64,000 nucleotides of DNA from Pyxicephalus adspersus (Eukaryota; Chordata; Amphibia; Anura; Pyxicephalidae). Numbering within the stretch: position 1 is the stretch's first letter; each line of letters opens with the position of its first letter. The stretch covers positions 164,300,200 to 164,364,199 of the forward strand of contig NC_092858.1 of NCBI RefSeq assembly GCF_032062135.1, given 5' to 3'. The position numbers and the translations under genes were made by a program. Below the pieces are notes generated by a model. The model was not told the DNA's origin, ran no database searches, and saw nothing but the letters and a program-made list of their open reading frames with translations. Shown here piece after piece: positions 12,451-24,963 of the stretch.

Positions 12451-14711
12451 CAAAAATTGATATGGAGCAGAAGGTCCTCTGTACCACTATAAACTCACTG
12501 GAATCCAAAATTCTTCATTAAATTACGATCCATTATGGACTTTTTTTGATCATCTTTGGGCAAAATGTTGAACGAAAATTGTTCAGGGAAGGTGATTTTT
12601 TTTATTAATTAGTTAACAATCATAATAAATTTTAGTAATACAAATTATTTAGCAAACAAGTGGATGATATTGATTACTTGTAGTTGACCAAAAATGTTGA
12701 TTATTATATTAATAGAAAGTAACATTTTTGTGCCAAGCATAACTGAAAAAGTATTGATGTCCTTTCTTGACATGACTGCATGGATACAATTAATACAACC
12801 TATCCCAAAAAGGGGTCTTTCCCAAAAAATAATGCAAAAACATAATTGGGTTTAGGAATGAATGTCATGAATTTGGGCTGCCAACTAATTCATAATAATG
12901 GGCTGCCTATCATACATCAGGGTGCATTACAGCAAAATGGTCACAATGAATTCACACTAAGTGCCATTGCGCACAGATATAAACCCTCGAAGTGCATTTA
13001 TCCTTTCTCTACCCCCTTTTTCCTAAACACAACCCTTTTACTATAAGTACTAATTATTTTGCAATGGTCTTGACAATAAAACAAATGTCTTGCATCTATC
13101 AAACAACAACTTAGTGTTAACACACAATATGATACTTTTTATTGAACCCTCTAGATCCATCAGCAGCACTGAGACTTTTTTTAAATTCTAGCCCAGATTT
13201 GATACAATTAACTCCAGATTGTGGGCACCAAGATTCAACCATAACTCCTATTCAATTCCATTTGTAGAAGTTTCAGAACAGACTCAATAGTGTTCTATTT
13301 TACATTATTTTTTTAGTCTGTGTCATGTTGGCCATTTGAATTGCCTAAACCATTTTTTTTTTGCTTGGGGTCATTAATAATTACAGCGCACAATTATTCT
13401 GCTGATTTTGAAGCAATAACTCTCTCATTTAAATAATAGGGCCACCCAGGAACTCATTTACTTGTGCCAATGGTGGAAGGGAGATGCTGAGAAACCTTTT
13501 GAAGCTGGCTGCTTTTATGAAAATCCATTCAGCTGTTTCGTATAAACCTGCCAGCTTCACCACAATGGTTCTGTGAGAAGTTATTGTGACACGCAGGGTC
13601 GTGTGCTTAGTGTTTGAAAGATGGGCCTTAGGAGACAATGCAATAGGTGCGGCGCAGTACAACGTTCACGGCTAGGTCTGCATTGAGCCGGGAGCTGATT
13701 GTTGGGAATCTCATTCCTTCTGTAATAGGGATTTGTTGGGGGTTGTAAAGGTGGTGCAATGGGCATCACTATACAGGGCCACTTAATGGAAGCTAAATTC
13801 TAGGCAGATATAATAATCAAAAGAGAATGCATCTCTGTTACCATGAATTGTCTTTGTTATCTGTTATCAATAATACATTATTCAAAGTGTTTTTAATATG
13901 CAATCAGTGTAAGTATCCGAATTGGAAACGGTGCCAACTTCTTGGAGTATTGGTGTGTGAAAGGAAGAAGTGCCAAGACCTTATCGCTGTGCTGCTTTTC
14001 TTATCACTGCCTAGTCCAAAATGGACTAGACAATGATGAGAAAGGATTGACAGGGCTGGATTTATACTTTTTTCCAGCTTGTACTGCATACCCTTTAGGC
14101 TTTTCTACCACCCAATCCAAGCCCGCCATTAAATGCCTATGTATGCTGGGCAGACATTTTTGCTGAGCAGGTTCAGTGTTGGGCTGTGGATCTGCAGAGT
14201 GAAAAGTGAACTTTTTACCCTCATTATGGTTTATTCTGTCACTGGTCCCCTATTGTTTCAGTAGCTAAATGATAGGCCCTAAATGGAGGGCTGACTTTAT
14301 TTATGTCATTGGCTTTAATAATACGTTAATAAAATGTGAAGGAGAACCTCAAAAGCTATTGGTTTTCTATACAATGGCCTCTGACAGGCAGGGGAGTATA
14401 AATGCCACCCGTAGTGGTCATGTTACCTAAAGCCACCGCCTAGGTGGCCTTGTTGGAGATCCGGCTTTTGGCAAAAACTGGGTTGAATATTGCTTGCCAT
14501 AAGATTCACTTTTTTGTACTTTTTTTTCTTAAGAATTCAGGGCCGTCAGGGGATGATCAGTGTCCTCATCCTGTATGGATCCATTGCAGATGGTCCTTAA
14601 CGATGCAAAGAGAATGCTGTGTAATCTGTATCTTCTTACTGTTAGCGGAGAACACCATGGGGATTTACCCTCACTGTAAGTTCTCAGTTCTCCAAGCTGA
14701 ATGCCACTGGG
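12451..14711. other. Intergenic, no gene recognised
   Basis: No coding region supported. The segment 13370-13700 is single-copy looking, with homeodomain-type ATTAATAATTA and several retained CpGs; it is listed as a candidate non-coding element in the findings. Confidence 0.4.
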
Positions 14712-14970
14712 CAATAATAATAATACACAGTATTTATATAGCGCCAACATATTACGCAGCGCTTTATAAACTCCATAGTCATGTCACTAGCTGTCCCTCA
14801 AAGGGGCTCACAATCTAATGTCCCTACCATAGTCATATGTCATAAATACAATCTAAGGTCCACTTTGTGGGAGAAAGAAAATTAACCAAACTGCATGTTT
14901 TTGGAATGTGAGAGGAAACCAGAAAACCCGGAGGAAACCCACACAAACACGGGGAGAACCTGAAAACTCC
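14712..14970 (-). mobile_element. tRNA-derived SINE, head missing
   Basis: Body and tail of the same SINE as 8952-9270, reverse oriented. It runs from the TAATAATAATA end and GTATTTATATAGCGCCAACA through GGGGCTCACAATCTAATGTC and AACCAAACTGCATGTTTTTG to ACACGGGGAGAACCTG. The tRNA-like head is absent, so it is 5' truncated. Confidence 0.75.
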
Positions 14971-15280
14971 TTACCATTAATCAACTAGGAAGACTGTGGA
15001 CATTTTGAAGCCTACAAGAGATATTGCAGGTAAGAGAGGAAGTAAACAAAGCATGATTTTTTAAACATTGGTTGGGGCTCAAATTTTGCCCAATGATGAC
15101 CTAAAACAATTCACCATGATCACCTCCCTGCCCCCAGCCTGTGGCTGGGCAGTCAATGTTCAGCACTAAAAAGTGAACTTACCTTCCAATCACAGCAGTA
15201 CAGTGATACCATTTGTAATTCCAAAATGTGTTACAGGAACAGTTTGCAGTCCTAAAGAAAAAGATCTTCAAACCTTTCTG

Positions 15281-15287
15281 ATAGATA

Positions 15288-15328
<41 letters not shown>

Positions 15329-15376
15329 CAGATAGATAGATAGACAGATAGATAGAGGGATATATAGATAATAGAT
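15281..15376. repeat. (GATA)n microsatellite
   Basis: About 95 bp of GATA repeats with a few GACA and interrupted units, ending ATATATAGATAATAGATA. The apparent open frame across it, with alternating Ile/Tyr/Leu/Ser codons, is an artefact of the repeat. Confidence 0.95.
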
Positions 15377-15908
15377 ATTGTTGGGCTTGTTGTGTATTTG
15401 GTTGCGGACAGAGATGTCATGCTCTGCTGCGGCACAGTCCAATTGTCAGTGGTGGATTTGGCAGTGTCTCCTCTTCTCCCCAGGGGGGCTTCGATTCAGA
15501 ACACCAAGTCCCGGCACTTAGAGATACTCTTAGCATAAAGACAAATTGCTTAGCCCATAATAGACCATTATAATGGGATTTTGTCATGCTGCAGCTCAAA
15601 TAACTCATTTTCATTCAGAATAACTTGTGCGCGGATTGTCGGCGGTGAGAATTCTCAGAGCATAAAAACTCAATCAAAAGTATGACACCCCCAGAATGCC
15701 AATTATTCTTGTCAGAACAAGCCTAGCTACCAGCGCAAGCGGTGTACGGAGGCCCCTGCAATGATAAGGCCAAATACAGAACACCGAGCCGGGATTAAAC
15801 TGCAGAACTCACAGTTCCAAAAGACATAAGAGCTCATAATGTTTGTAATGAGGACAATCATAGTACATTAAGTGACCCCTTTCCCCCAAAACCACATTGA
15901 CATTCCCT
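15377..15908. other. Single-copy intergenic segment
   Basis: No gene recognised. The stretch 15440-15840 lacks any repeat found elsewhere in the window and retains CpGs; it may be a conserved non-coding element, which needs alignment to decide. Confidence 0.35.
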
Positions 15909-15982
15909 AATTAATGTACGGCGCTGTGTAATATGTTGACGCTATATAAATACTGTTTGATAAAAATAATAATAATAATTTT
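15909..15982 (+). mobile_element. Non-LTR retrotransposon 3' tail, copy 3 (short)
   Basis: Only the last ~75 bp: TTAATGTACGGCGCTGTGTA, ATATGTTGACGCTATATAAA, TACTG and an AATAATAATAA end. Confidence 0.7.
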
Positions 15983-16797
15983 TGCAGACACTCAAAGCCA
16001 TAATTTCCATAGCTAGAACCAATTAACTGGCTTAGCTATTGTCAAAGCTAAGCAACTGAATATGCATAGGAAATATACTGAGGTTAAGTAATGAAACGTG
16101 GCTCATTACCCACCACAGTGTGCTGAGTTAAATATTAAGGAGCAAAAGGTTGCTGCAGGAAGATGTTGCATTAAACAGTTCAAGGGAGACTGAAGGACCT
16201 TATGTGGTCCATGGGGAGTTTATGGTTCTCTGATGGTGTTTTGGGGATAGTCTCAGCATTGTATTCCCTACTGAATGCCCACCCAAGATAACTTTATGCC
16301 ATTATTTTTGGTGGCGTGGGGGATGGAATTGGGAGTTACATTTATTCCTCTTCAGAGATCTAAGATTGTGAATCTTATTCATAGATCCTCGATTAGCAAA
16401 TTTTTTAAGAGATGGGCTACAAAATATGATCCTGATGGCATTGAACCCCAGTAAACTGACATTGATTTTCCCCTGCAACACCAGACATTTGTTAGAGAGA
16501 GAAAATGTTGCACACTTGTTGGTTCTTCACTTATACTGAAACCTTTCTGGGATAAGGTATAGGAAAACACACAGAAGTTTACTGATTGGCATGACCCAGA
16601 GGACTTGCCCTTTCATTTTTCTTCACTATAACGATCACCAAATGAAATCATATAAACTTTCAGTGATTAGGCATATGATCAATGCAGCTAGGTCATATGT
16701 TCCTCTGCTGTGAAGAAACTCAATTTTGCCTACAGTAGGTTTAAATAAAGTAAGTGAAATGAAATGTGCCTATAGAGGACCTTACATCTTCCATTAA

Positions 16798-16907
16798 TTC
16801 ATTATTACTATTATTAATATTATATATGATAAACAGTATTTATATATCACCAACATATTACGCAGCTCTGTACATTAAATAGGGATTGCAAATGATACAT
16901 AAATGCC
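16798..16907 (-). mobile_element. Non-LTR retrotransposon 3' tail, copy 4
   Basis: Reverse copy: ATTATTACTATTATT, AAACAGTATTTATATATCAC, CAACATATTACGCAGCTCTG, TACATTAAATAGGGATTGCA, then it fades. Confidence 0.7.
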
Positions 16908-17229
16908 AAGACAAAACATGCAATAAATAGACAATGTATTGCAAGAGGATATGTGATTAGGGCTAGGTTTTAAACAATTTTTGTGGTACAGATTTAGCCG
17001 TCAATTGAACGTTAGTTAATACAATCTTGTATTTAATGATCACATAAAAGGGACCGTCATCTCAATTCCAACGCATTTCATCAATTGGCTTCCTCAGGGG
17101 ATCCTTAGAGACTTTAAATTTTAGTAATTGATTGTATAGGTTGTGAGAGGAGCAATAATTTTTGCATATAAGGTTATGACTGGGGGTTAATAACTGCTAT
17201 AGCTGCTATAATTTTTCAAGGAGAGTGGT

Positions 17230-17355
17230 AAGGAGATGAAAAGAAGTGTTATCCTGATTTTGTTCTTGTGGGTATTTCTGTCAGAAGCTAGCAGGATCCT
17301 TGGTCATTTATACCCACAAGAACAAAATCAGGACAATACTTTTTTCCATCTCCTT
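17230..17355. repeat. Strong inverted repeat (hairpin)
   Basis: Two arms of about 45 bp enclose a loop of about 35 bp: AAGGAGATGAAAAGAAGTGT...CTGATTTTGTTCTTGTGGGT on the left, and its complement on the right with about five mismatches. Upstream, at 17075-17100, CAACGCATTTCATCAATTGG and CTTCCTCAGG resemble the ACGCGTTTCG/CTTCTTCAGG motif of other long-inverted-repeat elements, so this is probably part of a degraded MITE. Confidence 0.75.
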
Positions 17356-18162
17356 GAAAACTTATAGCAGCATATTCTGTATTTGTTATTTTTCATGTAT
17401 CTATCTCGCATTTTATGCTTTATTGAAAAATGTAACCCTTAATAAAAAATATAAAAGAATAGCTTTTTAAAAAACTGCTTAGCGTACATTATAAAGAAGA
17501 TTGTGAACAGGCAGGTAGGTTTGTTTAATTGCAGAAGGAACATTGCTTGTCTAGATTGCAGTATCAAATCTGTCTGCTCACAATTGTGTATTTTTTATGT
17601 ATATTCCAACTGTAATATGCCTCTTGTATTAGGGCCTGTTACCATGTTTTAGCAAATTTGCACAATAACGCACCATGCACATGTGGTGCCTGTGTTACAA
17701 TAAACTGCAGTACACCAAAGCGCAATATATACTTTGTGGCTGTTGTGCTACAAGAAATTGAAGCAGAGCCTATTTTTTTGAGTATTGGAGTGTATTACAG
17801 CCCATTTAAGCAGGGTGCTATGTTTAAATTTTCTATAGTTTCATCATTTTTGTCTGATGCTTACCAATTCTTTAAAATGCATCTAAAGCCAATTTTTGTG
17901 CACTGGTGACCAATATTACTTTAGAAATGGTTTAAAGTGATCTTCCATCTTAAATTTGGCTAAAGATTTATCAAAACCATAGGTGCTACAGTTGAGCAGC
18001 AAGATAATAAAATAGAGACGTGTTCATGCATAGAGTTTCTTCTGACACAAGAATGCTGATGCCAGGGGTTGAAATGGAGACATTCAATGCCACTCAGCGG
18101 GCCTGTTAAAAACAAGAGAATGGAGCATGGTATAAAGATAAACAACTATACCAGTATTTTTT

Positions 18163-18807
18163 TGAAGAATACAAGAACAAGAAACATACAGGACTTTAAC
18201 GGCAGTGGATTTATAAAAAATTGTCATATGCCTATTATTTCCCTCATTAAGACATTTGGTGTCACAGAGGATGGCAGTTCTACTTACAATTTAAGTGCAA
18301 ATCCATTTATGGATGGAATCATATGATTGAGTTTAGTTTTTGGAGATAATTATTTATTATCACTTCATATTAGTGTGAGTATTACCAAAAATATCTGGAG
18401 AAATACTGAATATGGTTGGAGAACATATATGGGATACCGCCATCTCTTTGTGTTGTGATTTTAATTCTGCCTTTTGTCTACCTTCATACCAAGAGAGTAA
18501 GCATATCGGTGAATGCAACATCCTTTGTGCTGATACACCTACTAGCTGTACCAAATACATCCCAGAGGAAGCGGACACAGTCTGCAAAACGCGTCGGATG
18601 ATCTCATCATATGTAATGTGTGCAATGTATCTAGCCCATGTATGCTAACAATGTTGATTAACTCTTTCTGAAACTTGGTATAAGGGCAGAGGCATGCACA
18701 TTTTTTAACTGTTGTTTCTTAATGAAGGAAATAAAAGGTATATGACAATTTTTTATAAATCAACTGCCGTTAAAGTCCCGTATGTTTCTTGTTCTTGTAT
18801 TCTTCAA
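18163..18807. mobile_element. MITE with ~65 bp terminal inverted repeats
   Basis: The left arm (18163-18230) reads GAAGAATACAAGAACAAGAA, ACATACAGGACTTTAACGGC, then ATTTATAAAAAATTGTCATA. The right arm (18740-18807) is its near-exact complement. The interior contains AAAACGCGTCGG, the same central motif as 4873-5403. Open frames within it are not supported as genes. Confidence 0.75.
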
Positions 18808-19099
18808 TCTATATTTGTGATGTTGGCAGGATTACAAATGTTAGAAGACCGAACAATATTTTAATAATATAAAATAACAGTATTTAGTATGGATGGTAGG
18901 GCCATATAATGCATGATTTAAAATGTCAGGCCAGATACAGGACCATGCATCAGACCCGAAAGAGGGACAACTAAGATGGAATGACGTACAGAGGGCAATG
19001 GATCCAAGGGACTGTCTCTCCAAGCAAAGGACTTTGCATATGAGCACCTATGACATTCAAACACATTTCTGAGCCCAAAATTTCAGATATAGAGACCGA

Positions 19100-19760
19100 C
19101 AGCTTTGTAGACCTTGATAGACATCTTCTCATTGATATGTGGGAAAGACCGCTTCTTCAAACGCCAAGCTTGAATTGCATTCAGCTTTATTGTCTGGAGA
19201 CGTAAGCATGAACTGAGAAACACTCGAGCGTTTGAACTTGCGGAGAGCACTTTGGAGACAGGCCTTGACTTGTGGCTGTTTTGTTGCATTTTCTATTGGA
19301 TCTCTCTGCCCCCCGGCAAGCACTCCAAGTTGATCAATGTGGCACTGGGTAAGGGCCCCAAAAAGGGCCTTTTGTAAGGGCCAGCAGCCCGCCTGTGTGT
19401 CGGAGCAATTTGTGGCCTGTGAAATACGCAGGATACATTGTTAAAAATCTGAATTGCCGGCCGATTAATTAGCTCTGAATCACGTTACAAAGTCATTGTT
19501 CTGGAGATGGACGGGATGATTAATGAGAGCTGGCTATTTAAAACAAGAGGCTCCCTCTCACACGGGGTCGGCCTATTATTCCCTATCTTCTCCTGTGTGT
19601 TCTCCCAGTGTTCTCACTGCCTGGAGACTTCATCGTTTTGTAGAAGAGTTTTCGTCAGACGTGACCTTTGGGAACCAAAGAAGCAGCTGGAGTTTAGCGG
19701 TACAAAGAGGAACCAGGAACTGGTGCGCTTCTTGTTACACAAATAAATATCCTCATTTTA
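19100..19760. other. Single-copy, CpG-retaining segment; possible regulatory element
   Basis: Repeat-free sequence with more G+C and CpG than its surroundings. It has a homeodomain-type ATTAATTAG at 19464-19472 and a TATA-like TATTTAAA at 19535-19542. A plus-strand open frame of 133 codons (19523-19924) overlaps it but shows no recognisable domain. I infer only that it may be a regulatory element or an unrecognised first exon. Confidence 0.3.
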
Positions 19761-20022
19761 GCAAGAATGAGATCTGTTTCCTGTGTATAAGTGCCAGGCT
19801 GTACAAACGTTCACAATGGAGAAAACTTCAGGAAAGTTTGTACCTGCTGGGATCTTTATTAGAGGCCTTGTGTGGCTTTGCAACATCTGAGCAAATGGGA
19901 TTTTCCATTAAAATGTATTTTTAAGTAGAAAACATGGACAAATGTGGCACAAGAAATATAAAAAAGGAAAATATACTGAAAAATAACATCAGTAATCAGG
20001 ATATATTTGTGATAATGACTTC

Positions 20023-20310
20023 CTCACTCATATAACCTCATCGCACACACGGCTCCAAGATTTCTCTAGAGCTGCCCCCACTCTCTGGAATGGTCTTCCT
20101 CATCCTATTTGGCTTCCTACTACTTTCTGCTCATTTAAAAGAGCATTCAAAACCCATTTTGTCACACCTGCCTACCCTTCTTCTGTTTCTTAAAACCCTC
20201 ACTACTTTCCACCATTCCATATCTCTTCTCCTATTACTTCCTCCACCTCCTCGATTGTAAGCTCTTCTGGGCAGAGTCCCCTCCTCCTCCTGTGTCACTG
20301 TCTGTATCTG
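20023..20310 (+). pseudogene. Reverse-transcriptase C-terminus and 3' UTR of a non-LTR retrotransposon
   Basis: A plus-strand frame ends at TAA 20191-20193. It encodes the segment SSHTRLQDFSRAAPTLWNGL, followed by SFKRAFKTHF and VTPAYPSSVS. The pattern xFSRAAPTLWNxLP...FKxxxKTHF is, from memory, typical of the C-terminal end of LINE reverse transcriptases of the L2/CR1/Rex type. After the stop come GATTGTAAGCTCTTCTGGGC, CCTCCTCCTGTGTCACTGTC and TGTATCTGTCTGTCATT, which is the start of the tail seen in the other copies. The copy is truncated on both sides: no upstream reverse transcriptase and no TACAGCGCTG tail end. It is a dead fragment, important because it identifies the family. Confidence 0.7.
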
Positions 20311-20580
20311 TCTGTCATTTTTTTTTAAATGATTTGATAAAAATCGCTAGCATTCTATTTTGAGCATTTTATGATAGTTATTGATGCCTAAAAAGTGCCA
20401 TTGTCTGTTGTTTTGGGCATTTCGAATTGCAAATATTTATTTGGGGATTCCCCAAGACTTGAACATTATTTTGAGAGCTTCTCAGGTGTTAAAAGTTTGA
20501 GAAAGGCTGATTTAGACAGAAGTAAATCCATGAACTGGAGCTGGGGGGTCATAGAGCAAATGTTCAATGCTAATCCAATT

Positions 20581-20802
20581 GACCTGATTTATGAAAGCTC
20601 TTCAAGGCTGAAGATGATATACTTTCATCAGTGAAGTTGGGTGATCCAGCAAACCTGGAATGGATCTGCTCCAGGATTTAAAACATTTGTTAGCAAATAG
20701 TAAATGACTTTAAAGAAGTCTATTCCAGGTTTGCTGGATCACTCAGCTTTACTGGTGAAGAGTATCCTCTCCAGCCTTGGAGAGCTTTCATAAATCAGGC
20801 CC
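20581..20802. mobile_element. Fold-back MITE family M, copy 2
   Basis: Near-palindrome: GACCTGATTTATGAAAGCTC, AGTTGGGTGATCCAGCAAAC, centre GTTAGCAAATAGTAAATGAC, right half CCAGGTTTGCTGGATCACTC, and the end GCTTTCATAAATCAGGCCC. Confidence 0.85.
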
Positions 20803-22992
20803 AATGAGTGAAATCAGTAGATGATTACAAATTGAAAATATTATTCCTTGTATGCTGCCAATGAGTTATTTGCTGTCTAAAGACTTCAGAACAAAGAGAC
20901 CAGATGGTGCTTGTGTTATTTTTTACAACATTGCCATTGCCTTGTACTGTAACCACATGAAAGCATCTTATAAGAAAAAAAATCTCAAGAGAATAAAAAT
21001 TAAGTGTCACAAGATGTGAGCTGATTCTCATAAAAGAGTTGTTAAAGTATGTCTGCAGTTTAAAAGATAAAAAAAAACATTTCACCCTCTTTACTCTTAA
21101 CTTTAACAAAAAAGTTGCGAAAGTTGCGAAAGCTGTATATATTTTCTTTATTCCCTAACATGGCCTTCCAAGTTCTCCTCCCGGGCTCTGCTTGTCTTTA
21201 GCTGGATGAACCTTTTTCCTATGAGCCTAGAACTAGCTTATTTACTGGGCAGTGAATCAATTAAGGTTAGTTTGCCCCGTTAGCCATAATTTAACAAGAA
21301 GACAAAAGATACCACATAGAGTGGATTTTGTGTGGGATTTTAAAGGCACATATCCCCAATGTAATGACCAAAACATTCTTGTGTTGACAACACAATCTAT
21401 TTTAATTACATTGGTATTTAATCCAAAAAAAAAACATATATTTTGACAAGTTACAACCACATTAAACATTCTTATAGGTGGTTCCAATTGAGATCCCAGT
21501 ACAATCATAAATTCACAATTGTATATAGATGAACACCAAACTTTTTTAGTCGACGCGTTTCGCGGTCATGTAGCTGTTTCTTCTGGAGTTATTACATGGT
21601 GCACATAAGCCAAGTATTTTGGAACAATCACAGGATCACAACCAATGACTTCTATACTTCAACCTTAGATAAGAATGGTCTAGGAGGCCATAAATATATT
21701 CATAACCGTGGTGTTATAGGAGTCACAACCCAGAGGTGTTGCGGTTTTTCAAATACAGGTCTTTCAGCAACAGGTAAGTTGGTACACACCCCAAGAGCAC
21801 GGACAGAAAGTTTGAAAGGGTTCTGACCAATCACAAAAGACAATGCTTCCCCAACCAGACCTCTACCTACTTGCAATGAACCAACACACTAGCCTGGGTT
21901 AGGAAAAGAATGATTCAGCTATTCTCTGCATCATTCAAGATTGCCTGTAGCTACAAATGGAGCAATGTATGGTACAGCTCTTGGGCATCACATGATTGGC
22001 TAATAGTAAGCACCAAAAGAAAGGTGTGCAAAACTTTTACATATACAGTAAAGTTCTGGACTAAGACAACATGGATTTGGTTTTTAAATCTCAAAATCAT
22101 TTTAAAAAAAAATCAGCATAAAACATTCTAAGTAGTTCAAACTAAAAGGGATTTTTTTAATCTAGCCTAAATAAAACAGAAGTCTGACCCTTGCAAGCTT
22201 ACTGCAGAAAATGACCTTATCATCTCTATGAAAGCAGTGGCCTCTCTACAGAGGTTTGGCATGCCCCTGTTCAGTTAGGGATAGGTTTTTCTATCATCAT
22301 ACCCCATGCTTCCTCCTGATTAGAGAGCTTTAGCTTTGAATTACCAAGGGCGTGTTTCAGAACGTTGCAGAGATTCCATTGCTCCTGCACACAAAGCTAT
22401 GGTCCATCTCTGCAGCATGATAGCAAATAATAGGCTTTTCTGCTCAGATTGGGGTTGTTTTCTATCCCTCAGCCTTTATGGTGCAAATTCAGACAGATAT
22501 GCAAGACACCAATTTAATTCATGTTTAGGACTGGCCTGTAGTTCTAGCGGGGGGTATGTGGAATCTAAATTAAAAATTGATCAGAATTACAAATTGGCGG
22601 GTAAAATAGTTTACATGTATAGTTCTATCAGCCACAAACTGTTCAGTTTCTAAATAATTACACTGATTATTTTACAATGCCATTATAAATCAGAATTAGT
22701 GGTGTGTAGAGGCCCAGCCACCGGGCATTGTTGGATGGGGACCAGGATATGGGGACTCTGCACAACCAATCAGATTTGTGACCTGACTTTTCTCTACTCC
22801 AGTTAACCAACATTATCTGGTCACCCGTTGTCCATCAGAGCGGGATCTGTTACAAGGAAATATAGGAAGGAGTCTAGGGCCCAGGAAATCCAAGCTACAA
22901 CCTTTTGGCTTTTGTAGTAAATCAAGAAGATAGCACAATGCTGTGCACCTGCCAATCCCTTCACAAGGAGAAGATGTACTTGTAGCCAAATG
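20803..22992. other. Intergenic, no gene recognised
   Basis: Nothing coding supported. At 21552-21590 the motif GACGCGTTTCGCGGTCATGT and CTTCTTCTGGAG marks a probable long-inverted-repeat element whose ends I could not delimit. Confidence 0.4.
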
Positions 22993-23203
22993 GAACCTGA
23001 TTTATTAAAGCTCTCTAAGACTGGGGAAAATAGACTATCATAGGAGAATCTAGATAATCCATGGATTTCCTAAAATCATTTCCTATTACTTGACAAATGT
23101 TTTCAATCTTGGACCAGATCCATTGCAGGTTGGCTGGATCGCCCAGGTTCTTCCATAATAGTCTATCTTTTCCAGTCTTGGGGAGCCTAAATAAATCAGG
23201 CTA
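22993..23203. mobile_element. Fold-back MITE family M, copy 3
   Basis: Diverged copy: GAACCTGATTTATTAAAGCT at the left, GACCAGATCCATTGCAGGTT and CTGGATCGCCCAGG in the right arm, and AATAAATCAGGCT at the right end. Confidence 0.8.
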
Positions 23204-24347
23204 TTGGTGTGTAATGGGGCCATGCTAGTACAGCCAATGGAAACAGAGTGGCTTCTCTGTGACTATTATAATCCCGAACATGTCCGGAATAAGGGTTGGG
23301 ACAAAGCTGCTACCTTGACTAGGGCTTCATTCTTCACCATCACCACAATTTTAACATGGTATAAAAGATATTCTAACCATTTTATATCATGTAAAAATGG
23401 GGGATTTTATTTAACTTTTTCAGGAAGGACCCCTCCCCTTCCATCCTTACCCCCATGGTGCTAAAGACTGGGTATGCTAGAAGTCTTCAAGCTGCTCTAT
23501 CTGCATATGTCCAATCTCAGGAATGAGCAGAAGGAACTTTTCTTGGCAATTAAAACACAGTTGTGCCGATCTCACGCATGCCCAAGTGCATAAGGAGAAG
23601 CTGGAAGACAAAGGATAAAGATGGCGGTGTCCGGTGGTTCCTCTGCGCCAGGACAGGCATAAGACCAAATGGATGCCAGTTGTGGAGAGATTGAGGGTTT
23701 TGCGGATGTAGTGGCAAGTATTATTTTTTATTTTATTAAAAAGTTTCACTTTGACAAAGCGAATCAATCCATGCCAATTTCATCGAAAACCAAATATGTT
23801 TGGTTTCTCGAATGCTGGTGACATGCTGACGCTGGTTAATCCTCTTCCCATCTTTTATTTTGTTTCTTTTGTAGCCGGATAATGGTGGCCCTATACACAG
23901 TGAAAGGGTCATTATGAATGATTTTTCATGCGGTAAACACAAGGATAATTGCATTCTAAGAGATTATATATTATGTATAATTGTACGTTATTGTAATTAA
24001 TTACCACTAAAAGCTCCCTCTTGTGCTAACAGAGAACGTAAATGATTACCGTGGCCGGCGTTACGCCTAATGATATGTTTTGGCTGGAAATGAAAGGCCA
24101 GAGAATAGGACTCTTGTGAACCTCAGAAGGAAGATATTATCCTTTATTATGGCTTCAGAGGAAGCTCCTTCCAAGTGAGTGATAGACAATAACTTTACTT
24201 GTGCTGATTATTAAATGTTTCAGTAACGATGATGATAAAATTCAGCCCTATGATACATAGACCATAGAAGTAGATTTTACCCCATATAGATTAGACAGGT
24301 GCACTTGTGGTTATTAGAGGGTATGATTGTACATGGAATATCCTTTT
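23204..24347. other. Intergenic, no gene recognised
   Basis: No supportable gene. The part 23860-24180 is single-copy looking, with TGTAATTAATTACC and CCGTGGCCGGCGTTACGCC; it is a candidate non-coding element. Confidence 0.35.
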
Positions 24348-24508
24348 AGATTGTAAGCTCTTCTGGGCAGGGTCCTCTCCTCCTGTTTCACTGTCTGTAT
24401 CTGTCATTTGCAACCCTTATTAAATGTACAGCACTGCGTAATATGTTGGCGCTAAATAAATCCTGTTTATTATTATTAATATTAATAATAATAATAATAA
24501 TAATAATT
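24348..24508 (+). mobile_element. Non-LTR retrotransposon 3' tail, copy 6
   Basis: Clear plus-strand copy: AGATTGTAAGCTCTTCTGGG, CAGGGTCCTCTCCTCC, GTACAGCACTGCGTAATATG, TTGGCGCTAAATAAATCCTG, then TTATTATTAATA and a 30-bp (AAT)n run. Confidence 0.8.
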
Positions 24509-24963
24509 TAGTGTAAATGTGGCTCTGTCAGCATGCAGGATGTACCTCTTAATGAAGCATATTGATGTTCAAAGGATTAAAAACCTTTAGCCTGGGAGAA
24601 GGGCATAACTATAGACCTATAAGACCCTTTGCTGAATTTGGACCTGGGCCCCTCTATGCTGCAACTTTTGTGCTGCAAATCCCAAGCTACTCACAACACT
24701 GGTCAGATCTGTTCTTAAGATTGGGCAAAGAGGTTAATAATTAGATGCCCATAGGGAAGTAGAAGTTTGGAAGAGTGGCATAGTTTAAAATGAAGCCTAA
24801 TGCTTGCAGAGTACAACCAGATTTTGGAAGGATTGCAGGTTGTGATGATTAACCGTGAATCCTTTGCCATTTTCTGGTTGTTACCCAGCACTGCAGATCA
24901 GACCTATGTACACCTGACCTCATTAGTGATCTTTAAAATCGGACCACAGCAGGAAGCTTTGTA

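Noticed and set aside
15179..15442. Minus-strand frame with repeated YLSIYLSI
   Set aside because: Translation of the GATA microsatellite.
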